Below are positions 57,701-64,000 of a stretch of 64,000 bases of DNA, piece after piece. This stretch comes from Shewanella gelidimarina (lineage in GTDB: Bacteria; Pseudomonadota; Gammaproteobacteria; Enterobacterales; Shewanellaceae). The position numbers and the translations under genes were made by a program. Below the pieces are notes generated by a model that saw only the letters and a list, made by a program, of their open reading frames with translations, was not told the origin of the DNA and did not search any database. How positions within the stretch are numbered: the first letter of the stretch is position 1; each line of letters begins with the position of its first letter. Where the stretch lies: positions 62,001 to 126,000 of the forward strand of contig NZ_JAKIKW010000008.1 in assembly GCF_023283945.1 (NCBI RefSeq). The letters run 5' to 3'.

Positions 57701-58746
57701 TAAGAATGATTTGCCGAAAATGCTGCTATATTAATCAGGAATGTTTGATAGCTGCCACTGAGGTAAACACGTTTGAAGTGATCTTTTCTTGGGCCTAGGA
57801 TTAAGTCGCCATTATTGATCTCTAGCGATTCAACATAAACGGGTATGGGCATAAAAACTTCGGGCAGATTCGCCATTGCCCAGTCGATGTCATCCTTTGT
57901 ATCAATGCTCTTTTTTTCAGTCGCTGCAGCGGTCTCAGTGGCAGACAGCTGCGCAATATTGGTGGTGACTGTTTGATGGTCTTTTATTGTGTTATTAAAT
58001 GGGATCGATACCAGTAACCCCTCAGCGTAAATAGTCCTTGCTCTAATTCCGGTACTTTGCCATTCAGCACTGAGATTAAGTTGGGCGGCATTAAAGTCCA
58101 TATCGTTGACACGAACGGTCACCTGGCTCAGTGAGCCTACATCCAATTTGATGCCGAAAGGCAGAATTATCTCTTGGTTTTTTGCAATCTCATTGAGTAT
58201 CTTTTCGACAGATTGACTAGCATCCTCAGTAACGGATGTATCGCGAGTGGCTAAATCAACCGTTGCGATATCAGTATTGGCAGTATCTATGTTGGTCATA
58301 TTACTGGAAGCGGGTGCGCCAATAAGAGCTGTATCAATCTCAACATTGACTTTGCTTGCGCTGAGTTCATTAACGCAGAGCTGCTTTTGGACTAAACACA
58401 TTGGGTTCCAATCTAATAGCAGATCGGTTGTTTCAACTTTTACGCCGGGCATTTTCCAATTGCCGACGTCCAGTATTAAGCGGCGGTTTATCTTTCCTGA
58501 TTGATAAGTAACATTAAGATCGGGCACCAGCATATTAGCTATTTTTACAGCAATATGAGTCCCAAAATTGGTGCCTATAATGATGGCGAACAAGATAAGC
58601 AGGGCTAATGGAAGGTAAACAATTACCCGGCTAACGCGTTTAAACCAACGCCATACCAGTGTTGATACCGTTTGAGTTGGTTGTGTCGGTGAGTTGGCTT
58701 TTTTGGGCTCACGCGAGCCAGAGATACTGCTATTGAGTTCACTCAT
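54721..58746 (-). CDS. tamB: TamB, AsmA-like inter-membrane translocation/phospholipid transport protein
   Basis: A 1341-residue TamB. A single N-terminal signal-anchor (VIVYLPLALLILFAIIIGTN near 43-62) is followed by a very long beta-rich repeat region that forms a hydrophobic-groove tube, ending in the DUF490/TamB domain (the last 350 residues: GDNLKVDGMGLDGKLLGKLE, GEIKVIDGTYKFMGQTLQIR, LNYIIRGTGLNSSD, ending in IYYSFDL). It spans the periplasm with TamA, aiding outer-membrane protein insertion and phospholipid delivery. The ATG at 58746 overlaps the tamA TGA stop as ATGA and has GGGAG upstream; an earlier start at 58779 was rejected. Confidence 0.93.
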   Translation of the reverse strand: MSELNSSISGSREPKKANSPTQPTQTVSTLVWRWFKRVSRVIVYLPLALLILFAIIIGTNFGTHIAVKIANMLVPDLNVTYQSGKINRRLILDVGNWKMPGVKVETTDLLLDWNPMCLVQKQLCVNELSASKVNVEIDTALIGAPASSNMTNIDTANTDIATVDLATRDTSVTEDASQSVEKILNEIAKNQEIILPFGIKLDVGSLSQVTVRVNDMDFNAAQLNLSAEWQSTGIRARTIYAEGLLVSIPFNNTIKDHQTVTTNIAQLSATETAAATEKKSIDTKDDIDWAMANLPEVFMPIPVYVESLEINNGDLILGPRKDHFKRVYLSGSYQTFLINIAAFSANHSYGTVDLEGEMSLSKDYPMDFELDLTLDHVTEIPGLHNQQLHAIVSQGFNQLKSEIQGQGQFEFELSSSISLAKPTIPYSISLTSNKLQWPLAEPEFIATDIDLNTKGDLKVQQIDLKTHFNSHYHPLLKVVSQFEHKEQTLDFSQLEIESSMGNVALNGTLNYGKTLSWNSHFMSEKLDLSQLSFGLKQSLPKSDINGAMTTTGQLALKDAQWSLGITDANLNGDVAGYPLTLDGDLTLNNHWYLSSPGLNIHALQSSLYIKGEVDRRWALTGELKVPDLSLWLQDANGKVNSHIDVSGESEHPNINVSLLANNLKLKQLALDTLTLNGQYQPADNQAFSAKLTSEKFSYNDINLESININTRGDLNQQSLQLETQGDIALKTDLNSQYDDEKNAITTRINQLSLSSILGVINLDKPLNALYDLTLAKGEISSFCLSHISGQLCSQAPIKLGLSGEAKIEYIGDVGVLVEPWLPNSVNWHGPASLATEFKWFDQGKPTGLLQLELTPGTLDFNAKATNKNEVTINYKSLLVNSLLNEQHLKTSVSFESDEIASLNADLSINVTPDRAIDGALSLQQINLQALAQLLPQLEVLEGIISSNLSIGGTLYDPQASGDISLTKGSILATANPTLVEDVDLNLTFAGKKAQIDGKLKMGDGLAYIDGQLNWLDKKIKGSFNIKGNDLAVIQPPLAILSVGTDLNISFTDHSVDVKGDINVPSGHITIVQLPEGAVAVSKDVVFKDSLTTEMKKATPLAVSAEVNLNIGDNLKVDGMGLDGKLLGKLELKQSPFRPPLLFGEIKVIDGTYKFMGQTLQIRAGEMQFIGPMDLPNLNIEAAREIKEEDVVAGVRITGTPMKPIVNLFSNPAKEQAEILNYIIRGTGLNSSDGDQNSGLMMGAALSLSNQIGGGAIGNIGNTATGIIEKIGFSNVQLDANDDGRFAISGFIGENLMVKYGIGVFNPGYEMTVRYYLLSQLYLETVSGTIEQSLDIYYSFDL

Positions 58747-60587
58747 AGCTCTGCTCCCATGGTGATATGGATCCGCCAAGGCCTGCTAATCGTATCGGTT
58801 TCTTTTAAGCCAACACCCACGTCAAATTTAACGGGACCAATAGGTGATATCCAATGTACGCCAGCACCAACAGACGTTATAGCCTCTATTTGATTGACGT
58901 CAAAGGCATTACCCGCATCGACAAAAGTGGCTACTCGCCAACTTGGCGTAACGTAATATTGATACTCAATGCTGCCAACCATTAAATAGCGCCCACCAAC
59001 GACTTCTCTTATCACTTCCCCATCATCATTAACGGAGTCGATAGACGGGCCCAATTCGTTATAGCTGTAACCTCGAATACTTTGGTCACCACCTGCAAAA
59101 TAGCGTAAAGAGGGAGGGATTTCGGCTAGGTTAGCTTCATTTGTGAGGTTCGCTGCAAGATCTAAACGAGAGACGATACGATGTTTATCAAAGAATGTTT
59201 GGATCCATTTAAACTTTGCCTGTAGACGCGCCAAGCGTACTTCGGAGCCTATATTGGGATCTGCATACTCAACGCTGTAATATTGCAAAAATCCAGATTT
59301 TGGGTCGAGTGAATTGTCTCCACGAGAAGTTTTAGACACGTTAGCGCCCAAAAGGACAAAGCGGGGGTCATAATCAACGCCAGACTGGGTATAACTCTCT
59401 TTCATCACTTCAGCAGAATAGTTTACAATCCACTGATATCCCAAACGTTGTTGACGGATCACTGCAAAAGTCATTTTAGATGACTCGAGCTGTCCAGTAT
59501 TCTCAAATTTGCGGTCATCAGTGTTATAAACTTGAGTCACACCATATTTATCGCGCAGCATACCAACACGTAATTTAAGTTGGTCATCGAGTGGGTGAGT
59601 CAGCGGAATCGTGTAGGTGGTTAAAAATTTGGGTCTGTCGGGGGCCCATTCGGCGGTTGTTTCTTGGGAGTGACCATAACTGTTTATCTGCGGTGTACGC
59701 CAAGTGACTCGGACTCTTGGCTCGATAGTGTTATCAATCGTATTACCAATATCAACACCCAAACCCAGCTCAATAGAGTGATCTGGTTTTGGACTCAAGT
59801 CGACTCTAATAGGCACCAGTAATCCCTCTACCTGTTCAACTAACGGTAATACCTTAATGTTTGAAAAGTAGCCAGTATCGAGTAGTTGCCGATTAAGTTG
59901 TCCGAGGTTACCAGTACTGTAGGGAGCATCAACGTCAAAGGGGATAAGCTCTTGCAGTATTTCTGGTTGCAGTGTGTGCCCAGTAAAGGTTACCTGGCCT
60001 ATATGATATCGTTTACCGGAGTCGTAATGCAGCGCGATTTTGGCACTGTTATAATCCCGATCAACTTCAATTTCTGCTTTTACGAATTTACCATCAAAAT
60101 AACCCCGTGCTAAAGACAAAGTCAGTAATTGACCTTTTAACTCTTCATATACGCCATGATTAAGCCTATCTCCGGGACGAATTGATAGTTGCGCTAGCCA
60201 TTGTTCAAATAGAATGTCGTCGCGCAATTCTCCGTCAACTTGTATATCAACCCAACGCACCGTTGTTGGCGCGCCTGGCGTGATGACATAGTTGAGTACC
60301 CAAGGGCCCTTTTCGTGGGTTATAAACTCTTGTTTGACGCTACTGTTGTAATAACCCATCGAATGCATAGCAGCATTGATATTGTCTTCTGCGTTAAAAA
60401 TAAAAGCGCGTCTTTTCACATTCGAATCTGGCAAGGCGCCAAGGTGAGCTTTTACGTTCCGCTCCAAACTGCCTTTTACGCCCTTGATATTGAGCGTTAA
60501 CCAGTCATTTGCGAGAGCGGCAAAAGATGTCAGTAATACACTGATCAAAAATAACGATTTGGTCGTTGCTCGAATCAAACTTATCAA
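58743..60587 (-). CDS. tamA: TamA, Omp85-family outer-membrane translocase
   Basis: A 614-residue Omp85 protein. Signal peptide ending at FAALAN (near 27), three POTRA domains (about 28-285), then a 16-strand barrel ending in HITMGAEL. The barrel carries Omp85 features: FAGGDQSIRGYSYNELGP near 494-511 (the VRGY-like loop) and PIGPVKFDVGVGL near 588-600. Works with TamB for outer-membrane assembly. Start is TTG at 60587; there is no ATG in frame before the signal peptide. First gene of tamA-tamB, divergent from the isoaspartyl peptidase gene. Confidence 0.94.
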   Translation of the reverse strand: MISLIRATTKSLFLISVLLTSFAALANDWLTLNIKGVKGSLERNVKAHLGALPDSNVKRRAFIFNAEDNINAAMHSMGYYNSSVKQEFITHEKGPWVLNYVITPGAPTTVRWVDIQVDGELRDDILFEQWLAQLSIRPGDRLNHGVYEELKGQLLTLSLARGYFDGKFVKAEIEVDRDYNSAKIALHYDSGKRYHIGQVTFTGHTLQPEILQELIPFDVDAPYSTGNLGQLNRQLLDTGYFSNIKVLPLVEQVEGLLVPIRVDLSPKPDHSIELGLGVDIGNTIDNTIEPRVRVTWRTPQINSYGHSQETTAEWAPDRPKFLTTYTIPLTHPLDDQLKLRVGMLRDKYGVTQVYNTDDRKFENTGQLESSKMTFAVIRQQRLGYQWIVNYSAEVMKESYTQSGVDYDPRFVLLGANVSKTSRGDNSLDPKSGFLQYYSVEYADPNIGSEVRLARLQAKFKWIQTFFDKHRIVSRLDLAANLTNEANLAEIPPSLRYFAGGDQSIRGYSYNELGPSIDSVNDDGEVIREVVGGRYLMVGSIEYQYYVTPSWRVATFVDAGNAFDVNQIEAITSVGAGVHWISPIGPVKFDVGVGLKETDTISRPWRIHITMGAEL

Positions 60588-60726
60588 AAGATATCAGGCT
60601 CTTATTATTAGCTTTAGTTTTATGTCCCTATTGTCACTAGAATAGTGAACTCAAGCAAGTTGCTGATTGTAATTATGGTCGAAAATGGTTACAAAGAGAG
60701 CAAATAAATATAATTGGATAGCGTTT

Positions 60727-61785
60727 ATGAATTATTCCCCAATCTTAGCCGCCGGTTTACTGGTATTCGTCGCTGTTAGCTCAACTTCATTTGCGGCTGA
60801 GAAGCCATTTTCTATTGCAATACATGGCGGCGCCGGCACAATTTCTAAAGCCAGTTTGACAGAATCACAACAAAAGGCTTATCGCGCTAAGTTACAAGAA
60901 GCCATCGATGCTGGGTATAAAGTATTGGCAAACGGCGGCGATAGTCTTGATGCGGTGCAAGTATCAATTAACGTACTCGAAAACAGCCCTCTATTCAATG
61001 CCGGTTTAGGAGCGGTTTATACTTATGATGGTGCCCATGAAATGGACTCGTCGATTATGGACGGTAAGACCATGAACGCAGGCGCCGTTGCGGGGGTTAG
61101 GCATATTAAGAATCCGATTGACTTGGCAAAAGCAGTTATGGAAAAATCACCCCACGTGATGCTCTCGGGTCAAGGTGCTGAAGAGTTTGCACTTACGCAA
61201 GGTTACCAATTGGTGCCTGCAAATCACTTTGATACTGAAAGCCGCTATCAACAATTGCAAAATGCTAAAGAGAAAATCAACAAAGCTGAATCCAATCCAG
61301 AGTATCAAGCGAGCACGGGTCACAATTATAAACAAAGTGCACTCGATTATATGGAACTCGATTATAAGTTCGGTACCGTTGGTGCAGTCGCTTTAGATCA
61401 ACAGGGCAATCTTGCCGCGGGAACCTCTACTGGTGGGATGACAGCTAAACGTTTTGGCCGTATTGGTGACTCTCCAGTGATTGGTGCCGGCACTTACGCC
61501 GAAAATGGCGTGTGTGCAGTGTCAGCAACTGGCCATGGTGAGTTCTTTATTCGTTACCACGTAGCAGGCGATATATGCGCAAAAGTGAAATATCAAAAGA
61601 AATCCATAATACAAGCGGCAGACGAGGTGATTAATCAACGTCTCATTACCGCTGGTGGCAGCGGTGGTGTCATCGCAATTGATCATCGCGGCAATATTGC
61701 GACCCCGTTTAATACCGAAGGCATGTATCGCGCGACGCGCAAAAGTGGTGAAGAAGCGCAAGTGATGATTTGGCGAGATAAGTAG
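60727..61785 (+). CDS. iaaA: Isoaspartyl peptidase / L-asparaginase, Ntn-hydrolase type
   Basis: A 352-residue plant-type asparaginase (IaaA family). It removes N-terminal isoaspartate from peptides and hydrolyses asparagine. Exported: MNYSPILAAGLLVFVAVSST, cleavage near SFAA (24). Motifs: IAIHGGAGTIS near 30-40, NSPLFNAGLGAVY near 87-99, the nucleophile Thr217 in KFGTVGAVA (exposed by self-cleavage before it), TSTGGMTAKRFGRIGDSP near 237-254, and TAGGSGGVIAIDHRG near 308-322. ATG 60727, after GGATAG, is preferred to one at 60685, giving a cleaner signal. The last 153 bases recur at 63093-63245. A 16-base perfect hairpin follows the stop. Confidence 0.93.
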   Translation: MNYSPILAAGLLVFVAVSSTSFAAEKPFSIAIHGGAGTISKASLTESQQKAYRAKLQEAIDAGYKVLANGGDSLDAVQVSINVLENSPLFNAGLGAVYTYDGAHEMDSSIMDGKTMNAGAVAGVRHIKNPIDLAKAVMEKSPHVMLSGQGAEEFALTQGYQLVPANHFDTESRYQQLQNAKEKINKAESNPEYQASTGHNYKQSALDYMELDYKFGTVGAVALDQQGNLAAGTSTGGMTAKRFGRIGDSPVIGAGTYAENGVCAVSATGHGEFFIRYHVAGDICAKVKYQKKSIIQAADEVINQRLITAGGSGGVIAIDHRGNIATPFNTEGMYRATRKSGEEAQVMIWRDK

Positions 61786-61790
61786 CACTG

Positions 61791-61832
61791 ATATTCTTAG
61801 GTGGGGCTTTGTTTAACCCCACCTAAGAATAT
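61791..61832. repeat. 16-base perfect inverted repeat after iaaA
   Basis: Arms at 61791-61806 and 61817-61832, perfectly complementary, loop CTTTGTTTAA. No T-run on either side, unlike the other terminators of this window. It lies between the convergent iaaA and lipoprotein genes and could be a factor-assisted bidirectional terminator or an mRNA end stabiliser. Confidence 0.7.
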
Positions 61833-61843
61833 TGCAGAAAAGG

Positions 61844-62449
61844 TCAAATTTTTGTTGTGGTTTCGGTGAGTGCTATAACTGACTTTAGACCGTTCATTGT
61901 TGCAAGTGGGTGTGGCTTATCATCCACATACCCCGCATTTCCTCCACCAAAGCGGATGGTTACTGAGTCTGAGTCCGCGTGGGCTATTTTCTTTGCTAAT
62001 TCAATAGAGATGGGAACTGTATAATGTTCATGAGTGTAAACAGTATTGCCAGCAGAACCTCCATTAACGATACTTGTTGAAGTTCTTCTGTTATTACTCG
62101 CTTGGTTTATTATTTTCTCACCGTTGACGTATACACTGATCCACTTAGAATGTGCCCATTCTTTGGTCATAGATCGAAATTCAGCTCTAATTTTTTTGAC
62201 ATTACTTACAGAGTCAGGATGGTAAGTGAAAGTTATTCTTTTATAAGCGGTGCCCAAAAGGAAGTCCCAATATTCAGTATCTGAGTAATAAAATCTCTTC
62301 TCAAGATCATCAACTATTATCGAACCTGAATGCTCCTTGAGAATTTCCTTGGGTATGTTATAGCCGTATTCTGCTATTTTCTTGTTAGATACACTTGCAC
62401 AACCAGTCATTAATAATGCAATTATTGAAGTAGTAATAATATTTTTCAT
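61844..62449 (-). CDS. Putative lipoprotein of unknown family
   Basis: A 201-residue predicted lipoprotein: MKNIITTSIIALLMTGCASV, lipobox MTGC with Cys17 and Ala at +2, compatible with outer-membrane sorting. The mature part is a mixed alpha/beta protein with many Tyr and Ser; motifs include WISVYVNGEKIINQASNN near 110-127 and VTIRFGGGNAGYVDDK near 168-183. I recognise no family. The ATG at 62449 was chosen because it places the signal at the N-terminus; upstream ATGs up to 62536 would bury it. Divergent from a TetR-like gene with 170 bases between, and enclosed by the two iaaA 3' copies. Confidence 0.6.
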   Translation of the reverse strand: MKNIITTSIIALLMTGCASVSNKKIAEYGYNIPKEILKEHSGSIIVDDLEKRFYYSDTEYWDFLLGTAYKRITFTYHPDSVSNVKKIRAEFRSMTKEWAHSKWISVYVNGEKIINQASNNRRTSTSIVNGGSAGNTVYTHEHYTVPISIELAKKIAHADSDSVTIRFGGGNAGYVDDKPHPLATMNGLKSVIALTETTTKI

Positions 62450-62472
62450 AAATCTTAAATTTTCCACGAACA

Positions 62473-62484
62473 CGTATAGATACG
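62473..62484. promoter_or_regulatory. Dyad CGTAT-AG-ATACG between lipoprotein and TetR-like genes
   Basis: A perfect five-base dyad with two-base centre, flanked by ACA/TGT bases that extend the symmetry imperfectly. It lies 24 bases upstream of the lipoprotein start, where a TetR-type regulator encoded next door could bind. Confidence 0.35.
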
Positions 62485-62619
62485 GTGTACGCATTGTGGC
62501 TGTGTTAGAAACATTAAACAATAATAAACATCTCATTGAGCTTAAGTTAGTCGCTTTAGAACAAGTGGTGATATTTATTTTTCGGTGGTATTCTCTTCTT
62601 TACGTACACTGATTATTCG

Positions 62620-63072
62620 ATGCTAATGGCTAAAATATCAAAAGAAGCAAAAGCTGAAATGAAACGAAAACTTGATGAAATCATCCTCAATATTTTCTTA
62701 GAGGAAGGTTGGCATCATGTGACTTATGGGAATGTTGCAGCAGCAGCTGATATTCGTCGTTCTACAGTTCAAGGCTATTACACTGAATTGGGAGAAGCCC
62801 TAAGGGGAAAGATATTTCCTATTTTTTTGTCTCATCTAGATCTATCTAGTCATAAATCATTACGAACCTCTTGGGCGAAAGCACTCGATGACAAGCAATT
62901 TCGATATATTTTGCAAATGTTAATAGCAAACGCTGCGAGTGAAGCTCCCAATGAAATGAGTAAGCAGGGAATGGAAAAATTGTTTGAAATGGTCGGAGTG
63001 AAGATTGACGGAGCAGAAGCAGTTTTACATCAATTGCTTGGTGAAACAGTAATTCGTTTATTAGAGCGCTAA
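62620..63072 (+). CDS. TetR-like transcriptional regulator
   Basis: A 150-residue protein, short for TetR regulators (usually 190-220). The first 60 residues form the TetR HTH: KRKLDEIILNIFLEEGWHHV then TYGNVAAAADIRRSTVQGYY (near 34-53), followed by a smaller C-terminal helical domain ending in LLGETVIRLLER. It probably represses its own gene and the divergent lipoprotein gene. Start ATG at 62620 or 62626, with no clear ribosome site. It ends about 20 bases before the duplicated iaaA 3' fragment. Confidence 0.7.
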   Translation: MLMAKISKEAKAEMKRKLDEIILNIFLEEGWHHVTYGNVAAAADIRRSTVQGYYTELGEALRGKIFPIFLSHLDLSSHKSLRTSWAKALDDKQFRYILQMLIANAASEAPNEMSKQGMEKLFEMVGVKIDGAEAVLHQLLGETVIRLLER

Positions 63073-63092
63073 TATTCCACTTAGGATTAATG

Positions 63093-63245
63093 AATCAACG
63101 TCTCATTACCGCTGCTGACAGCGGTGGTGTCATCGCGATTGATCATCGCGGCAATATTGCAACGCCGTTTAATACTGAAGGAATGTACCGCGCTACCCGC
63201 AAAGGTGGCGACCCCGCTCAAGTGATGATTTGGTCTGATCTGTAG
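63093..63245 (+). pseudogene. Partial duplicate of the 3' end of iaaA
   Basis: These 153 bases align without gaps to the last 153 bases of iaaA (61633-61785): 131 of 153 identical. In protein terms 43 of 50 residues match, and 10 of the 22 base changes are synonymous, mainly third-position, which means both copies evolved as coding sequence for some time. The conserved TAGGSGG is TAADSGG here. An ATG at 63090 would give a 51-codon frame, but all catalytic parts are missing. Homology ends sharply at the 5' side and at the stop codon. Confidence 0.85.
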
Positions 63246-63254
63246 TGGCTCCTA

Positions 63255-63292
63255 ATGTGTACTAAAGCAAATTAGTGGGCTTTAGTACACAT
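63255..63292. repeat. 14-base perfect inverted repeat after the iaaA fragment
   Basis: Arms ATGTGTACTAAAGC (63255-63268) and GCTTTAGTACACAT (63279-63292), loop AAATTAGTGG, no T-run. Same architecture as the hairpin after intact iaaA (10-base loop, a few bases after the stop) but unrelated sequence. Confidence 0.7.
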
Positions 63293-63346
63293 ATTGATCT
63301 ACGTATATTGCTATATACTAATAAATAATTATTACTGCTAAATTCG

Positions 63347-63655
63347 ATGTGTTCTATGTCGCCCAAACCCGATCGTATTACTGCAATGCAGAACATTATC
63401 GAGCAAGTCAAACTTGAGTTACCCTTAAAAGATCCTGCAACGTTTGTTTGTGGCCCTGATGGCAGTTGTATTGGTTGTCCTAAAAAACTACTGGAGTTGG
63501 TTGATAGTGAACTGTGCTACTGGGAAAGTGCTATGGCTAACGGTGACATTCCACAATTGGGAGATATTAGTCGTTTTGCCAAATTGTGTAAGAATGTGAG
63601 AAGAGGGCTAGTACGTAATGATGCGCTAGCAAAGTATCAGAATATAAAGCAATAA
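63347..63655 (+). CDS. Conserved-looking small protein with C-x6-C-x2-C motif
   Basis: A 102-residue cytosolic protein without signal or membrane segment. It has VCGPDGSCIGCPKKLLELVD near 34-53, giving three close cysteines that could bind metal, then an amphipathic helix region with ISRFAKLCKNVRRGLV near 74-89. I recognise no named family, though its composition is that of a real gene and codon use matches neighbours. Start ATG 63347 or 63356. It lies about 55 bases after the hairpin. Confidence 0.6.
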   Translation: MCSMSPKPDRITAMQNIIEQVKLELPLKDPATFVCGPDGSCIGCPKKLLELVDSELCYWESAMANGDIPQLGDISRFAKLCKNVRRGLVRNDALAKYQNIKQ

Positions 63656-63813
63656 CAATACTGATAAACTTCTGTAATTGGTAAGTTGCTTGGCACCCCC
63701 ATGGGTAAATAAAGATAGGGATGCTATGAGTCATGCAGGATGGTATAAAGCCGATATTTAACACTGCTATACTCCCTTTACCATTCCAATATTAATACTG
63801 TCATCGTCCTAAT

Positions 63814-64000
63814 ATGCGCTTATTAAATGCCGTTTTCTGTCTGGCTATACTTTATAGCGCTTGCGCTTACAGCGCCAAGCCATCGATAGACTCTTTAGAT
63901 GATATGGTCAGTTGAGTGGCTCGAGAAAACATAGCCACCTCGATAGTGTTAACAGATGCTAGCTTGATCACGTTAGGTGTGGTTAATTTTGATCCGAGTT
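63814..64000 (+). pseudogene. Secreted-protein reading frame interrupted by TGA, running off the window
   Basis: ATG at 63814 opens a convincing signal peptide (MRLLNAVFCLAILYSACAYS, cleavage near SA-KP), then SIDSLDDMVS and a TGA at 63913-63915. The same frame stays open afterwards to the window end, reading VARENIATSIVLTDASLITL and on. TGA replacing a TGG tryptophan would restore a single gene. Either a nonsense-mutated gene, a short secreted peptide of 33 residues, or a sequence error; the rest lies outside the window. Confidence 0.5.

Noticed and set aside
61811-61817. Integron attC core-like GTTTAAC in the loop of the iaaA hairpin
   Set aside because: It does not fit the GTTRRRY or RYYYAAC core pair, and there is no integrase or cassette array.
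61786-63092. Integrative element bounded by the iaaA 3' copies
   Set aside because: No integrase, transposase or excisionase is encoded between the copies, so I report only the duplication and not a mobile element.

Overview
The window is a chromosomal stretch of a gammaproteobacterium, most probably a marine Shewanella or close relative. This is inferred from the gene set and order: a 1614-residue NAD-glutamate dehydrogenase, ProQ-Prc, a RlmKL-Uup-Rmf-FabA block, uvrY-uvrC-pgsA followed by tRNA-Gly/Cys/Leu, and nhaB-dsbB-fadR. GC content is moderate, tRNA genes encode their CCA ends, and GTG or TTG starts are frequent. Several stretches keep the gene order I know from Escherichia coli, separated by lineage-specific insertions.

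Layout. 1-9.8 kb: tatD, rsmF, a fused SpmA/SpmB protein, an envelope lipid-transport operon (LetA split into two genes, then seven-MCE LetB), SOS-regulated yebG, msrC and proQ. 9.8-14.8 kb: prc, pepN and a small DUF2835 protein. 15.1-21.9 kb: a four-gene cluster (DUF1302 outer-membrane protein, DUF1329 periplasmic protein, YCF48-type beta-propeller, MMPL/RND permease) that looks like one trans-envelope export system; it lies between pepN and pyrD, which are close neighbours in E. coli. 22.2-28.8 kb: gdhB, pyrD and zapC. 29-38.9 kb: a cyclophilin lipoprotein, rlmKL, a glutaredoxin-like protein, uup, a DUF3466 protein with a sorting-type C-terminus, rmf (58 codons), fabA and a Lon-like protease. 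39.1-43 kb: tRNA-Ser, uvrY, uvrC, pgsA, tRNA-Gly, tRNA-Cys and tRNA-Leu. 43-46.1 kb: an orphan reading frame, an L,D-transpeptidase, a YcbK-like protein and rplY with a structured leader. 46.2-51 kb: prkA-yeaH-spoVR stress operon. 51.4-54.6 kb: dsbB and nhaB divergent from fadR. 54.7-60.6 kb: tamA-tamB. 60.7-64 kb: a Thr-type isoaspartyl peptidase, then a small accessory region.

How the genes fit together. Envelope biogenesis dominates: LetAB (inter-membrane lipid transport), TamAB (outer-membrane assembly and phospholipid traffic), L,D-transpeptidase and YcbK (peptidoglycan), Prc (periplasmic proteolysis), DsbB (disulfides), FabA, PgsA and FadR (lipid synthesis and its control), and the 15-22 kb cluster (probable export of a hydrophobic compound). 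Translation and ribosome factors (RsmF, RlmKL, Uup, Rmf, L25, four tRNAs) form a second theme.

The least ordinary parts are: the four-gene export cluster; the 3'-terminal duplication of the isoaspartyl peptidase gene, whose two copies (86% identical over 153 bases) flank a lipoprotein/TetR-like pair; a secreted-protein reading frame broken by TGA at the right edge; a hairpin leader in front of rplY; and long perfect inverted repeats with 10-base loops upstream of nhaB and after both peptidase copies. No CRISPR array, complete insertion sequence, integrase or phage gene was seen.
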